From: Planctomycetota bacterium
GTDB taxonomy: Bacteria; Planctomycetota; Planctomycetia; Gemmatales; Gemmataceae
NCBI GenBank assembly: GCA_016195405.1
Contig: JACPZP010000050.1
Coordinates: 1 to 45,729, forward strand
DNA length: 45,729 nucleotides
Direction of reading: 5' to 3'
Positions 1 through 8,433 of the stretch are shown here, piece after piece. The position numbers and the translations under genes were made by a program. How positions within the stretch are numbered: the stretch's first letter is position 1; each line of letters starts with the position of its first letter. Below the pieces are notes generated by a model. The model did no database searches and was not told where the DNA came from. It worked only from the letters and a program-made list of their open reading frames with translations.

Positions 1-1307
1 CACAGCTTCATGATGTCGCCGATGTTCTCCGACGGCACGACAAAGCTGGTGCGCACGAACGGCTCGCGGAATTCCTCGACCTGGCCCGAATCGGGCACTT
101 TCTGCGGATTGTCGATGAGGATGATCTCACCTTTGCGGGTCAGGATTTCGTAGGTGACGTTGGGCGCGGTCGTGACCAATTCCAGTTCGCTGTCGCGCTC
201 GAGCCGCTGCTGGATGATCTCGCGGTGAAGCATGCCGAGGAAACCGCAGCGAAAGCCGAAGCCGAGGCCTTCGCTGCTTTCGGGCAGGTAGGTGAAGCTG
301 GCGTCGTTGAGTCGAAGCCTGGCAAGCGACTCGCGCAAGTTCTCGAAATCCTGATTGTTGACCGGGTACAGGCCGGAAAAGACCATCGGCTTGGGTTCCT
401 TGTAACCGGGAAGGGCTTCGCCGGCCGGTCCGAACGCGTCGGTCACCGTATCGCCGATGTGGACGTCGGCGAGGTTCTTGATCTGGGCCATCAGATAGCC
501 GACCTGGCCCGCGACCAATTCATCGCAGGGCGTCATGCCGGGACGGAATTGACCGATCTCGATGACATCGTGCTCGGTGCCGCCGCGCATCAGACGGATC
601 TTTTGGCCGTTGTGGAGGCGGCCTTCCTTGAGACGCACGTAGACGACCACGCCCTTGTACGAATCGAAATGACTGTTGTAGACCAGGGCACGCAGCGGCT
701 CGTCGATCTTGCCGGCCGGCGCCGGCACACGCTTAATGATCGCGCGCAGCACGTCGTCGATTCCGATTGCCGCTTTGCCGCTGGCCCGAATGACGTCGGC
801 GGGGTTGACGCCGAGAGCTTGTTCCATCTCGGCGATGACTGCTTCGGGCCGGGCTTGCGGCAAGTCGATCTTGTTGAGGACGGGGACGATCGTAAGCTCG
901 TTCTCCATGGCCAAGTAAGCGTTTGCCACGGTCTGGGCCTGTACGCCCTGAAAGGCATCGACCAAGAGAATGACTCCCTCGCAAGCTGCCAGACTGCGCG
1001 AGACTTCATAACTGAAGTCGACGTGGCCGGGGGTGTCGATCAAGTTCAGCTCAAATCTCTCGCCCTCCCCCTCACCCCGGCCCTCTCCGCCGTGGGGCGA
1101 GGGAGTGTAGTAGATGGTCACCGGGTGCATGCGGATGGTGATGCCGCGTTCGCGCTCCAGGTCCATGGAATCGAGAAGCTGGGCCTGGTAGTCGCGCTGG
1201 GAAATAGCGCCGGTCTTCAGAAGGAATTGGTCCGCGAGCGTGCTCTTGCCGTGATCGATGTGGGCGATGATCGAGAAATTGCGAATCAAGCTGGATTGCG
1301 TGGCCAT
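1..1307 (-). CDS. lepA: Elongation factor 4 (LepA), 3' end outside window
   Basis: Translational GTPase that binds the ribosome and promotes back-translocation. The window holds the first 435 codons of a protein usually near 600 aa. It starts MATQSSLIRNFSIIAHIDHG; the P-loop AHIDHGKST is at about residues 15-23, the switch I region ERERGIT at 51-57, DTPGH (G3) at 91-95 and NKID (G4) at 145-148. LepA-specific stretches such as LNDASFTYLPESS and GFGFRCGFLGMLHRE are clear. The ATG at 1305-1307 matches the family N-terminus but has only a weak ribosome binding site. Residues about 68-84 are a Gly/Glu/Pro-rich insertion (TPSPHGGEGRGEGEGER) between the switch I strand and G3, where other LepA proteins have only a few residues; it is encoded by a repeat-like GC-rich sequence. 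The reading frame stays open through it. Confidence 0.97.
   Translation of the reverse strand, partial: MATQSSLIRNFSIIAHIDHGKSTLADQFLLKTGAISQRDYQAQLLDSMDLERERGITIRMHPVTIYYTPSPHGGEGRGEGEGERFELNLIDTPGHVDFSYEVSRSLAACEGVILLVDAFQGVQAQTVANAYLAMENELTIVPVLNKIDLPQARPEAVIAEMEQALGVNPADVIRASGKAAIGIDDVLRAIIKRVPAPAGKIDEPLRALVYNSHFDSYKGVVVYVRLKEGRLHNGQKIRLMRGGTEHDVIEIGQFRPGMTPCDELVAGQVGYLMAQIKNLADVHIGDTVTDAFGPAGEALPGYKEPKPMVFSGLYPVNNQDFENLRESLARLRLNDASFTYLPESSEGLGFGFRCGFLGMLHREIIQQRLERDSELELVTTAPNVTYEILTRKGEIILIDNPQKVPDSGQVEEFREPFVRTSFVVPSENIGDIMKL
1056..1106 (-). repeat. PSPHGGEGRGEG-type repeat captured inside lepA
   Basis: A purine/pyrimidine-skewed, partly palindromic GC-rich block on the lepA coding strand that translates to TPSPHGGEGRGEGEGER. 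Sequences giving SPSPHGG/GEGRGEG translations are, from memory, a dispersed intergenic repeat in planctomycetes and several other phyla. Here it lies in frame in a conserved GTPase. The boundaries are judged from where homology to ordinary LepA resumes (FELNLIDTPGH) and are uncertain by a few codons. Confidence 0.75.
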
Positions 1308-1429
1308 CGTTGAGATTTGTTCCGGACAAAAAGCTTACAGCATTGCGGAGTGAATCGATCTCGGAGCAACATGAGGAGTATACCGAAAGAGACGCATCCT
1401 GAATAGGCGTGGGCATCAACGCTCAACGA

Positions 1430-4249
1430 TCAAACAGCCCGCTTGGCTGCTATCGGGAGTGTCGCGTTTTCGATCTTCGGACGACGGATGCTGGTAAGGC
1501 CCAACAGGCACGGCAGGAAGATGAGCGCCGTCGCCATGCAGACGGCGACACCGAGGGTCAGCGCGAAGCCGAGACTGGCGAGGCCACGATGCTGGGCGAT
1601 CATTAAGGCGCCGAAGCCAAGCATGCTCGTGAAGGCTTTGATCATGATGCCGCGCCCCAGAGCATGGCCAAGATAATAGCGCCTGCCTTTGTTGCGAGCG
1701 CGATAGTCGTGAATGACGTGAACGCCGTTGTCGGCGCCAACTCCCAAGATCAAAGGGAACGCGATCATGTTGGCGGGGTTGAGAGATAGGCCCAGCAATT
1801 GCATCAGGCCGAGGGTGACGATCATCCCCATCGCCAAGGGCGCGAGGGCGGCCAGCATTTGCTCCACTCGGCCGAATCGCACCTGAAGCACCAACACCAT
1901 CGCGATGACGGCATACAAGCCCGCCCAGAGAAAGCCGTACTTCATCGCTTTGAGGCCTTCCAACGTGGTGAAAGGCTTGCCGGTCGCATCCGGATCGACC
2001 GTGTGGATTTGGGTCACAAAATCCTGCATGGGCTCGAAATCCCACAGGTTTTCCTTGGCGAAAACGCGCAAGAGCCACTTGCCGCTCTGACCGATATAGT
2101 GTTCGCGGAGGCACGCGGGCAAGTTCTCCAGCCGAATGGGCGCCGGTGTCGAGACGTCGTTCAGGCGGTGCAGATCCTCGGCCAGATCTTGCGTCAACAT
2201 ATCCTCGAAGGCCTGAAGGCGTTTGGCGGCGACGGCGGGTTCCAAAGCGTCGATGGCCGCAATCAAGGCTCTTAAGCTCTCGTTTAGCTCAGATTGACTC
2301 AGGCTCGTGCCGTAGACCAGAAGAACTTGGGCGGTTCGGCGCACTTCATCCGGCGCAGGGAGGGTGTGTGGAATGACCGTGCCTCGCTTCGGCAGACGGC
2401 GTAAGCGGGTATGGATGTCACGGAGTTGTTCGAGCTTGCGTTCTTGGTCGCGCGGCACCAGCGACGCCGCCTCGACCACCCGGCTTACTTCGGGCAATTG
2501 TTCGAAGCGGGCTTTGAGGCTAAGCGCTTCCTCGGGAGTATTCGTGTAACTCAAAGCATGCCAGCTTGTGCCCGCGGTATGTTCCATGAGCGTGCGCTGC
2601 CACTTCACCGATTCCAGGCTGGGGGCCTGAAGGCGCAACAGGTTGTCGTCGTATCCGATCTGCAGGGCGAAGAATCCGAACACAAGAGTGCAGGCCAAAC
2701 TTGCTGCCAAAACCCAACATGGCCGATGTGTCAATGCGGGCAGCCAGCGACGCCTGTCGAGGCGGCGGTCCTTCAAAGAGAGGATGGTCGGGTCCCTTCC
2801 CGGATCCTTTAGGCTGGGAACGTCCAGGTTTTTGCTGAAGATGGCGAGCAAGGGAGGCAAGCAGACAAAACACGAGAAAGCGCACAAGAGCACGCCGCTG
2901 CCGGCGATCCAACCTAGTTCGGCGACGGCTTTCAAATCGCCGATCATGGCCGCGAAATAAGCCAGCGCGGTGGTCAAGGCGGCGGTCAAGTTGCTTGGGC
3001 CGACGTTGGCCGCGGTCTGGCGCACGGCCTCGATCAAGTCGGCGCCCGCGCGGCGTTCCGCGCCGAAGCGGGTCACCCACAAGACACCGTAATCGCCCAT
3101 GCCAATGAGCATTACCGCGAATGCGCTGGTCAGGATATTGAGATGGCCCACCGTCAGTGTCAGCCAACCTACGGCCCAGGTAATGCCTACCAAAAGGGCG
3201 ATCACGGTCATGAATGGATAACGCCAGCCGCGGTAAACCACCAGATACAAAAGGGCGACTCCGCCCAACGCCAGCCAGCCGGCTAAGTTGGTGTCGTTGT
3301 GCGATGCGATCATCTCATCATTTTCGAGGACGGGCAGCCCGGTGATGCCGATTTCCAGGCCGGGGTGACGGGCGCTCACCTTGGCGGCCAATTCGCGCAG
3401 GACGCCGATGCTTTTTTGGGCGAATGTGAAGCCGGCGCCTTCTTCCTTAAAAGGCCGAACCGTCAGAAAGGCGACGGCGCCGTCTCCACTGACAAAGTAG
3501 TGCGGCTCCGCAAGAAGATCTTTCTCAGAGGATTGCTCTTGTTGGGGCTGGCCGGGCAAGATGCTCTGCCAGGGATTGCGGTAGGCGTCGGGCGCCTCCA
3601 GGGTGCGGGCGGCGCAGCGGGCAATGGCCGTGAGCTGCGTTAGAAAGTCATGATCGCTTGCCGCCGGCACATGACCGCCCGGGCCTCGAGCGGCGGCCAA
3701 TGCTTTACGCTCGCCTTCCTTCAGGAGTTGCGCCGTGGTCAGCGACTTCCAGCCGAAGAGCGGATCGAGCCCGCCGAGCACGGGCGGCTCCAGGAGCAGC
3801 GACATGTTCTTGAGATTGTCTTGGATAAGACGGATTTGTTCGGCGGGCAAAAACAACAAAGCGCGGTTGCGCAGAGCGCTCAGGTCAACCTTGTAAAACA
3901 GGCGATCGAAAAGCTCGGAACGCTGTTGGATTTCTCCGGCTAGTTCCTCCAGGGCCTGGATCATCTGCTCCTTGTTGCCGCCCTTGACGACCACCACCAT
4001 GTCGTCGTCGTCGCCGAATTCCACGACGTACTTTTGCCAGCGCTTGAAATACTCCTTGTCCGGGCCGTGCAGGTCGTTGCGTTGGGTTTCGTAGGTAAGC
4101 TTGGTCGCTGCCAGCCAAAGGCAGACAAGGCAGGACAAACCGATGCCGGCGACGAACCACCAAGGCCGCCGGCAGCCGAGCGTAGCGAGAGCCGAGAGGA
4201 GACGCGGAACGATGCCGTCTGCGTGTGCCTGTGCCTGGTCCGTGCGCAT
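1430..4249 (-). CDS. MMPL/RND-family transporter, hopanoid HpnN-like
   Basis: Inner-membrane RND exporter of the MMPL class; HpnN relatives move hopanoids to the outer membrane, but no other hopanoid genes are in the window, so the substrate is unproven. The 939-aa protein has the two-fold RND layout: TM1 at about residues 29-47, a large periplasmic domain (starting YETQRNDLHGPDKEYFKRW), a cluster of TMs containing GMGDYGVLWVTRF, a second periplasmic domain, then a second cluster containing LGVGADNGVHVIHDYR. The acidic residues in these two TM motifs are where RND proteins relay protons. I chose the ATG at 4247-4249 (MRTDQAQAHADG), with GGAGG about 12 nt upstream; the frame stays open for 50 more codons upstream but those look non-coding. 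lepA follows 122 nt downstream in the same direction. Confidence 0.88.
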   Translation of the reverse strand: MRTDQAQAHADGIVPRLLSALATLGCRRPWWFVAGIGLSCLVCLWLAATKLTYETQRNDLHGPDKEYFKRWQKYVVEFGDDDDMVVVVKGGNKEQMIQALEELAGEIQQRSELFDRLFYKVDLSALRNRALLFLPAEQIRLIQDNLKNMSLLLEPPVLGGLDPLFGWKSLTTAQLLKEGERKALAAARGPGGHVPAASDHDFLTQLTAIARCAARTLEAPDAYRNPWQSILPGQPQQEQSSEKDLLAEPHYFVSGDGAVAFLTVRPFKEEGAGFTFAQKSIGVLRELAAKVSARHPGLEIGITGLPVLENDEMIASHNDTNLAGWLALGGVALLYLVVYRGWRYPFMTVIALLVGITWAVGWLTLTVGHLNILTSAFAVMLIGMGDYGVLWVTRFGAERRAGADLIEAVRQTAANVGPSNLTAALTTALAYFAAMIGDLKAVAELGWIAGSGVLLCAFSCFVCLPPLLAIFSKNLDVPSLKDPGRDPTILSLKDRRLDRRRWLPALTHRPCWVLAASLACTLVFGFFALQIGYDDNLLRLQAPSLESVKWQRTLMEHTAGTSWHALSYTNTPEEALSLKARFEQLPEVSRVVEAASLVPRDQERKLEQLRDIHTRLRRLPKRGTVIPHTLPAPDEVRRTAQVLLVYGTSLSQSELNESLRALIAAIDALEPAVAAKRLQAFEDMLTQDLAEDLHRLNDVSTPAPIRLENLPACLREHYIGQSGKWLLRVFAKENLWDFEPMQDFVTQIHTVDPDATGKPFTTLEGLKAMKYGFLWAGLYAVIAMVLVLQVRFGRVEQMLAALAPLAMGMIVTLGLMQLLGLSLNPANMIAFPLILGVGADNGVHVIHDYRARNKGRRYYLGHALGRGIMIKAFTSMLGFGALMIAQHRGLASLGFALTLGVAVCMATALIFLPCLLGLTSIRRPKIENATLPIAAKRAV

Positions 4250-4422
4250 CTCTGCCGCTTGCCTCCATGCCGCGAAACGGTGCGGGCGGGATAGTAGTCG
4301 AGAGGTATGGAAGAAACAAGGCCTCTGACGGCGAGGAATGCAAGTTGCGAAAGATATGGAGACGGCCAAAGATGGGAATGCGCTTGGGGAAGGAGCCAAG
4401 CCATCAGGCGAGTCTTCGAGCC

Positions 4423-4490
4423 TGCGGGGTGCCGGCTGAGTTTAAGGCACCCCGCAGATTCGCTGCGCTCATCTGCGGGCTTGAGCGAAT
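4423..4490 (-). repeat. Overlapping alternative hairpins 3' of the redoxin gene
   Basis: Three perfect inverted repeats share bases: TGCGGGGTGCC (4423-4433) with GGCACCCCGCA (4446-4456); CCCGCAGAT (4451-4459) with ATCTGCGGG (4471-4479); ATTCGCT (4458-4464) with AGCGAAT (4484-4490). The block begins 3 nt after the stop codon of the thioredoxin-fold gene. The central arm can pair on either side, so two mutually exclusive folds are possible. There is no U-tract typical of an intrinsic terminator. It may be a mobile palindromic repeat or a transcript-end structure. Confidence 0.7.
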
Positions 4491-4492
4491 TA

Positions 4493-5017
4493 TTACTTCT
4501 TCTTTTGTTCCACGACTTGTGCCGCGGGAACGTTCAGCAATCCGGCGATTTCATTGGAAAGGAGCTGGGCGTTTTTGCCGTCAACCGTGCAACCGGGCAC
4601 GACGCGGACCACCTTGCCGCCCTTGTCGATTAGGATGTTGGTCGGCATGGCTTTGGAATCGAAAGTTTTCCACAGCTCGCCGCTCGGATCGGAGAGCCAT
4701 TGGAATTTGATCGCCTTCTTGTCAACATATTGCTCGAGCGTTTCGGGTTTTTCGCGGAAGACGGCGACGGTCTGCAGCCCTTTCGCGTTGTAAGCCGCTT
4801 GCAGTTTCTGGAAGTAGGGCAACTCGGCGTCGCAGCCGCTGCAAGCGCACGTCAGGCGGACCAACACTGGTCCCTGCTCGAACAATTTGCCCAGGTCAAT
4901 GGATTTCTTGCCGTCCGGTGATTTCAAAGTGATCTTCGGCGCTTGCTTGGGAACGTCGTCAGCCCAGGCGGGCGCGGCCAAAAACAGGGCCAGAGCGGCC
5001 GTCAACAGAAGACGCAT
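4493..5017 (-). CDS. Secreted thioredoxin-fold (TlpA/redoxin-like) protein
   Basis: A 174-aa exported protein with a signal peptide (MRLLLTAALALFLAAPAWA, cleavage near residue 19) followed by a thioredoxin-like domain. A CSGC motif (Cys59-Cys62, with an extra Cys57) sits where TlpA/AhpC-TSA proteins carry their redox cysteines, and AMPTNILID contains the expected cis-proline. It probably reduces or exchanges disulfides outside the cytoplasm, or acts as a peroxiredoxin-like reductase; the partner is unknown. Start chosen at the ATG 5015-5017 with GGAG eight bases upstream; an in-frame upstream ATG would push the signal peptide inside the protein. It is divergent from the phosphodiesterase gene at 5149, so 5018-5148 should hold both promoters. 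An unusual hairpin block follows the stop codon. Confidence 0.85.
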   Translation of the reverse strand: MRLLLTAALALFLAAPAWADDVPKQAPKITLKSPDGKKSIDLGKLFEQGPVLVRLTCACSGCDAELPYFQKLQAAYNAKGLQTVAVFREKPETLEQYVDKKAIKFQWLSDPSGELWKTFDSKAMPTNILIDKGGKVVRVVPGCTVDGKNAQLLSNEIAGLLNVPAAQVVEQKKK

Positions 5018-5148
5018 GGGAGAATCTCCATGGGGTAAGGTGGGAAAAACGGCCAAAGCCCCCAGGATTTGACCGCGTGCGGGGTATGGAAAAAGTGTAA
5101 TCTAACCACAACGTGAGGAATAGTGGGAATCTGGAGAATCGGGACGCT

Positions 5149-5637
5149 ATGCAAATCGCCGTTGTCAGCGACAGTCATGGGCGGCTTTCCACGGTGCGTC
5201 GAGCGTTAGCGCTCTTGGAAGGCCGCTCCGTCGACATCGTCATTCACTGCGGCGACATCGACGACGAGGACACCGTCACGCTTTTTCCTGCAAGCACCCA
5301 CTTCGTCTTCGGCAACTGCGACTTCGATCGCCAAACGATCCGCCAGGCCGTGGAGCAGTGCGGCGCTAAGCTGCACGAGCCCTTTGGCCGGCTCGAACTT
5401 GCGGGCCAGACACTTGCCTTCATCCACGGCGACGACAAACGCTTGCTTACCGATCTGGAAACAAGCCAGAAATACGACTTCTTATTCTACGGCCACACGC
5501 ATCAGGCCATGGAGCATCGGACTGGGAAGACACGGGTGATCAATCCCGGCGCGCTCTACCGGGCCCGGCCAAAGACTTTCGCCATCCTCGATCTGAAGAC
5601 AGGCGTTCTGGAAAGCGTGGTGGTTGAGGAAGAATAA
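5149..5637 (+). CDS. YfcE/MJ0936-like metallophosphodiesterase
   Basis: Small cytoplasmic phosphodiesterase of the calcineurin-like superfamily, 162 aa, the usual length for YfcE/MJ0936 proteins. The metal-binding signature is complete: SDSHG (Asp8, His10), GDIDD, GNCD, HGDD and GHTH, followed by the family's typical NPGAL end motif. The natural substrate in this family is unclear; members hydrolyse model phosphodiesters and some cyclic nucleotides. Start chosen at ATG 5149, just before the first beta strand (MQIAVVSDSHG); GGAG lies about 12 nt upstream. The phospholipase D-like gene follows after 69 nt in the same direction and may be co-transcribed. Confidence 0.9.
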   Translation: MQIAVVSDSHGRLSTVRRALALLEGRSVDIVIHCGDIDDEDTVTLFPASTHFVFGNCDFDRQTIRQAVEQCGAKLHEPFGRLELAGQTLAFIHGDDKRLLTDLETSQKYDFLFYGHTHQAMEHRTGKTRVINPGALYRARPKTFAILDLKTGVLESVVVEEE

Positions 5638-5706
5638 CATTCCGCTTGCTCGGTTTGGCGTTCTTGTTATTCTCCGCGACGGTACCCCCTAGGCGGAGAA
5701 CTGTTC

Positions 5707-6315
5707 ATGGCGTGGCTGCGCTGGCCCCCCGATGCGGAATTCTTGATGTGGCTGCAAATCGCCACCGGCTTCATGGGCGCCTTGACCCTGCTGCATTTCT
5801 TGCGCGTCCTTGGCCGCAAGCTGGGCCAGGTGCCGGAAGTGCGGACGTACTTCTCGCCCAAGGGAGGTTGCCAAGAAGCCATCGTCGCCGAACTCCAGAA
5901 GGCTCGCCGTGAAATCTTGGTGCAGGCGTATTCCTTCACCGCCGATCCGCTCACCTACGGCTTGGTCGACGCCAAGAAACGCGGGGTGACGGTCGAAATC
6001 CTGCTTGATAAAAGCAACGAGGTGGAACGCTACAGCGATCTGCGCATTTTTCTGGAACAGGGTCTCGATCCGCACATCGACGCCGAGCACGCCATCGCGC
6101 ACAACAAGATCATCATCATCGACCAGCGCGTGCTGATCTCCGGCAGCTATAACTTCACCAATCAGGCTGAAGGTGAAAACGCGGAAAACCTGCTCATCTT
6201 CCGAGGCCATCCCGAATTGATCCGGAGATACCGGGAGAATTTCATCCAGCACAAGTCCCATTGCAAGCCGGCGCACATTCGCGAAGGCGAATTCAAAGAC
6301 CGCCGCGCGGCGTAG
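5707..6315 (+). CDS. Membrane-anchored phospholipase D-like protein, single HKD motif
   Basis: A 202-aa protein with an N-terminal membrane anchor (about residues 10-32) and one PLD domain. The catalytic motif is His132-x-Lys134-x4-Asp139 (HNKIIIID) followed by the family's GSYNFT segment at about 146-151. Single-HKD proteins of this kind (Nuc-like endonucleases, cardiolipin synthase-like enzymes) work as dimers that build one active site. Nuclease or phospholipase activity cannot be told from sequence; the length and the SGSYNFTNQAEGENAENL stretch resemble Nuc-type endonucleases. GGAG is located 8 nt before the ATG. A 24-bp perfect inverted repeat follows 11 nt after the stop and may end the transcript. 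Confidence 0.85.
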   Translation: MAWLRWPPDAEFLMWLQIATGFMGALTLLHFLRVLGRKLGQVPEVRTYFSPKGGCQEAIVAELQKARREILVQAYSFTADPLTYGLVDAKKRGVTVEILLDKSNEVERYSDLRIFLEQGLDPHIDAEHAIAHNKIIIIDQRVLISGSYNFTNQAEGENAENLLIFRGHPELIRRYRENFIQHKSHCKPAHIREGEFKDRRAA

Positions 6316-6326
6316 GTGCATTCGTT

Positions 6327-6390
6327 GTAGCCGAACTCGTCAGAGTTCGGGGATCGAGTTGAATGTCCGAACTCTGACGAGTTCGGCTAC
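6327..6390. repeat. 24-bp perfect inverted repeat with 16-nt loop
   Basis: Left arm 6327-6350 begins GTAGCCGAACTCGTCAG; right arm 6367-6390 is its exact reverse complement and ends GAGTTCGGCTAC; loop 6351-6366. It lies between the ends of two convergent genes (stops at 6315 plus and 6415 minus). It lacks a U-tract, so it is more likely a dispersed palindromic repeat that could also act as a bidirectional 3'-end structure. Confidence 0.88.
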
Positions 6391-6414
6391 GTTGCAAGTG
6401 CTGTGACACCCTCA

Positions 6415-7143
6415 TCACTTGGAGCCGCTCAATTCCGCCAGGCGCTTGGTCGCCTCCTGATAGCGGCGGGCGTCGGTTTCGTGGGTGGTGATCTCGCGAT
6501 AGAGGCGAATGGATTCCGCGCGCTCGTTCAGCTTCCGATCGTAGAGATGGGCGGCGCGAAGGCGGGCATCCATCTGCGTTCGTGGGTTCCATTGGACGCA
6601 GCGCTCGAAATAGGCGGCGGCGCGGCGATACTGCTTGTTGGCGTTGCTCTCGTAGATGTCGCCGAGCATGTAAGCCGCGTCGTCGATTTTGTTGCTTTGC
6701 GGGTACTCGCTCAAGATCTTCTGGAAGAGGATCTCCGCCCGGCGCTGATTGTCGATGTAGTCGTTCCCCCAGCCCTTGTCCTTGTAGCTGACGGCAAGCA
6801 TGAAGAGCTGGTTGGCCTCGGTAACGTTGGCGTTGCCGCTCAAATTCGGCGGCGGCACATCGAGTTCGAGGCGGTAGGCGTTGTGGCTGATGCGGTGGTA
6901 TTGCCGCAGCTCTTCTTCGGCCCATTTGGAGCGCTCGAGGTCTCCCGCCTTGAGGTAGTGAACGCGCAACTGCTCAAGGACCTTCTGGTATTCTTTGCGC
7001 GTGGTGAGGAGTTTTTCGACCAGCTCAAGATCGGCCCCAGCGGCCTTGGGGCCTGAAGACGTGGAAGGCGTTTGGGCGCGCGGCGCCTCGGCGAACCCAA
7101 TCGCCACAATCGCAATCAAAGGCGCCACCGCGCGACGAAACAC
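6415..7143 (-). CDS. Exported TPR protein, BamD/YbgF-like repeats
   Basis: A 242-aa protein with an N-terminal signal-like segment (MFRRAVAPLIAIVAIGFAEAPRAQ) and helical repeats in the C-terminal half. Segments such as ANQLFMLAVSYKDKGW, AEILFQKILSEYPQSNKIDDAAYMLGDIY and RAAAYFERCVQWNPRTQMDARLRAAHLYD follow the TPR pattern of periplasmic proteins like BamD and CpoB. The likely role is scaffolding in the cell envelope; no enzyme motif is visible. The start codon is GTG at 7141-7143, with AAAGGG about 8 nt upstream. It is the last gene of the minus-strand run HIT, dNTPase, PIN-TRAM, TPR, 42 nt after the PIN-TRAM stop codon. Confidence 0.75.
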   Translation of the reverse strand: MFRRAVAPLIAIVAIGFAEAPRAQTPSTSSGPKAAGADLELVEKLLTTRKEYQKVLEQLRVHYLKAGDLERSKWAEEELRQYHRISHNAYRLELDVPPPNLSGNANVTEANQLFMLAVSYKDKGWGNDYIDNQRRAEILFQKILSEYPQSNKIDDAAYMLGDIYESNANKQYRRAAAYFERCVQWNPRTQMDARLRAAHLYDRKLNERAESIRLYREITTHETDARRYQEATKRLAELSGSK

Positions 7144-7170
7144 TTCGTTATCCCTTTATCAGTCATCTAG

Positions 7171-7200
7171 TCACTGCGTCACCAGTCACTGCGTCACCAG
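7171..7200. repeat. 15-bp tandem duplication at the PIN-TRAM stop codon
   Basis: TCACTGCGTCACCAG occurs twice in direct succession (7171-7185, 7186-7200). The stop codon of the PIN-TRAM gene is the first triplet of the second copy, so one copy lies in the gene and one just outside. A second small duplication (GGCTTGCCTTCG) next to it encodes the EGKPSEGKP tail. This looks like local slippage at the gene end. Confidence 0.85.
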
Positions 7201-8379
7201 CGCCGGCTTGCCTTCGCTCGGCTTGCCTTCGATCTTACCGAAGATCATGCGGCCCGCCGGCGTTTGCAGCACGCTGGTGACGGTGATGGCGACGTCCTGC
7301 CCGATCAGCCCTTTGCCTTGTTCCACCACCACCATCGTGCCGTCGTCGAGGTAGCCGACGCCCTGGCCCATCTGATCGCCTTGCTTGACCACGCGGATCG
7401 TCAGCGTTTCGCCGGGCAGGGCCACCAACTTGAGGGCGTTGGCCAGTTCATTGAGGTTGATGACATCCACCCCTTGAAGCTGGCTGATTTTGTTCAGGTT
7501 GAAATCGTTCGTGACCACGCGGGCATTCAGCACTTTGGCCAGCACGACCAGGCGCTCGTCCACTTTTTGCACGTTGCGCAACTCCTCTAGGTTGCCCTCG
7601 TGCATTTGCATCTCGACCTTGTTGTTGCCCTGCATCCGCTTGAGCACGTCGAGCCCGCGCCGGCCTCGGTTGCGCTTTACCTTGTCGGAGCTGTCCGCGA
7701 TGGCCTGCAGCTCCTGCAATACGAAGCGCGGCACGATCAACTTGGTATCGATGATGCCCGTTTCACAAATATCGGCAATCCGGCCATCGATTATGACACT
7801 CGTATCTAGAACGAGCGACTTAGCGCCTTTACGCTGTTTGGAAAATTCGACATAAGGAATCAAAAAACGGAACTCATCCTTCGTTTGGAGCAAGACCGAC
7901 ACTGCGATATAGCATGACAGCGAAGTGATGAACAAGCGTACAAAATGTTCAATCTCACGGCCCGCCCTATCCCGTTGATCTACCAGCGGGACCCAGGTCC
8001 TGAGCAGATTTTCCAAGGATAAATTCAGAATCGGTCTAAGCGCCATCCAAAAAAGCTCGGATAACAAGAACCCTACGAGAAGGCCAAAAAAAATCGCCGA
8101 AACGGTTGTGATTTGTTTGTTCTTAGCCATGACGTCCATGCCGATGATCGCGCCCCCGACGGCCATGACGCCCAAGAACAGAGCCAGGCTGATTTCGAAA
8201 TTGAGAAAGTAATCTGCGAATATGAGCACGCTGCTTGCGATGCCAATCGTGATGGCCATGAAAATCGCCCGCAGAATCCACACCATGGCGTCGTTGGGCG
8301 AGCGGAAAAAGGCGTATTCGGATTCTTTCTGGGGCCAAAGATCACGTAGAAATTGTGGCAACACGGCGACCCTCGTCAT
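7186..8379 (-). CDS. YacL-like membrane PIN-TRAM domain protein
   Basis: A 397-aa protein with the YacL layout: four predicted membrane helices (about residues 32-55, 62-83, 89-110, 146-165), a PIN domain starting LDTSVIIDGRIADI (about 187-310) with conserved acidic residues for metal-dependent RNA cleavage, and a C-terminal TRAM domain (about 325-385). It probably acts as a membrane-tethered ribonuclease or RNA-binding protein; the target RNA is unknown for this family. The last residues EGKPSEGKPALVTQ derive from small tandem duplications, so the C-terminus may differ from relatives. It lies 54 nt after the dNTPase stop and 42 nt before the TPR gene. Confidence 0.9.
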   Translation of the reverse strand: MTRVAVLPQFLRDLWPQKESEYAFFRSPNDAMVWILRAIFMAITIGIASSVLIFADYFLNFEISLALFLGVMAVGGAIIGMDVMAKNKQITTVSAIFFGLLVGFLLSELFWMALRPILNLSLENLLRTWVPLVDQRDRAGREIEHFVRLFITSLSCYIAVSVLLQTKDEFRFLIPYVEFSKQRKGAKSLVLDTSVIIDGRIADICETGIIDTKLIVPRFVLQELQAIADSSDKVKRNRGRRGLDVLKRMQGNNKVEMQMHEGNLEELRNVQKVDERLVVLAKVLNARVVTNDFNLNKISQLQGVDVINLNELANALKLVALPGETLTIRVVKQGDQMGQGVGYLDDGTMVVVEQGKGLIGQDVAITVTSVLQTPAGRMIFGKIEGKPSEGKPALVTQ

Positions 8380-8433
8380 TCGTTGGAAGTCAGGGACCTA
8401 GCGAGTCAGGCTCCTTAATTCTTCTTAACTATC

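Noticed and set aside
225..1313. Long plus-strand open frame opposite lepA
   Set aside because: It is the antisense shadow of a clear lepA gene; GC-rich coding DNA produces such frames, and its product has no family resemblance.
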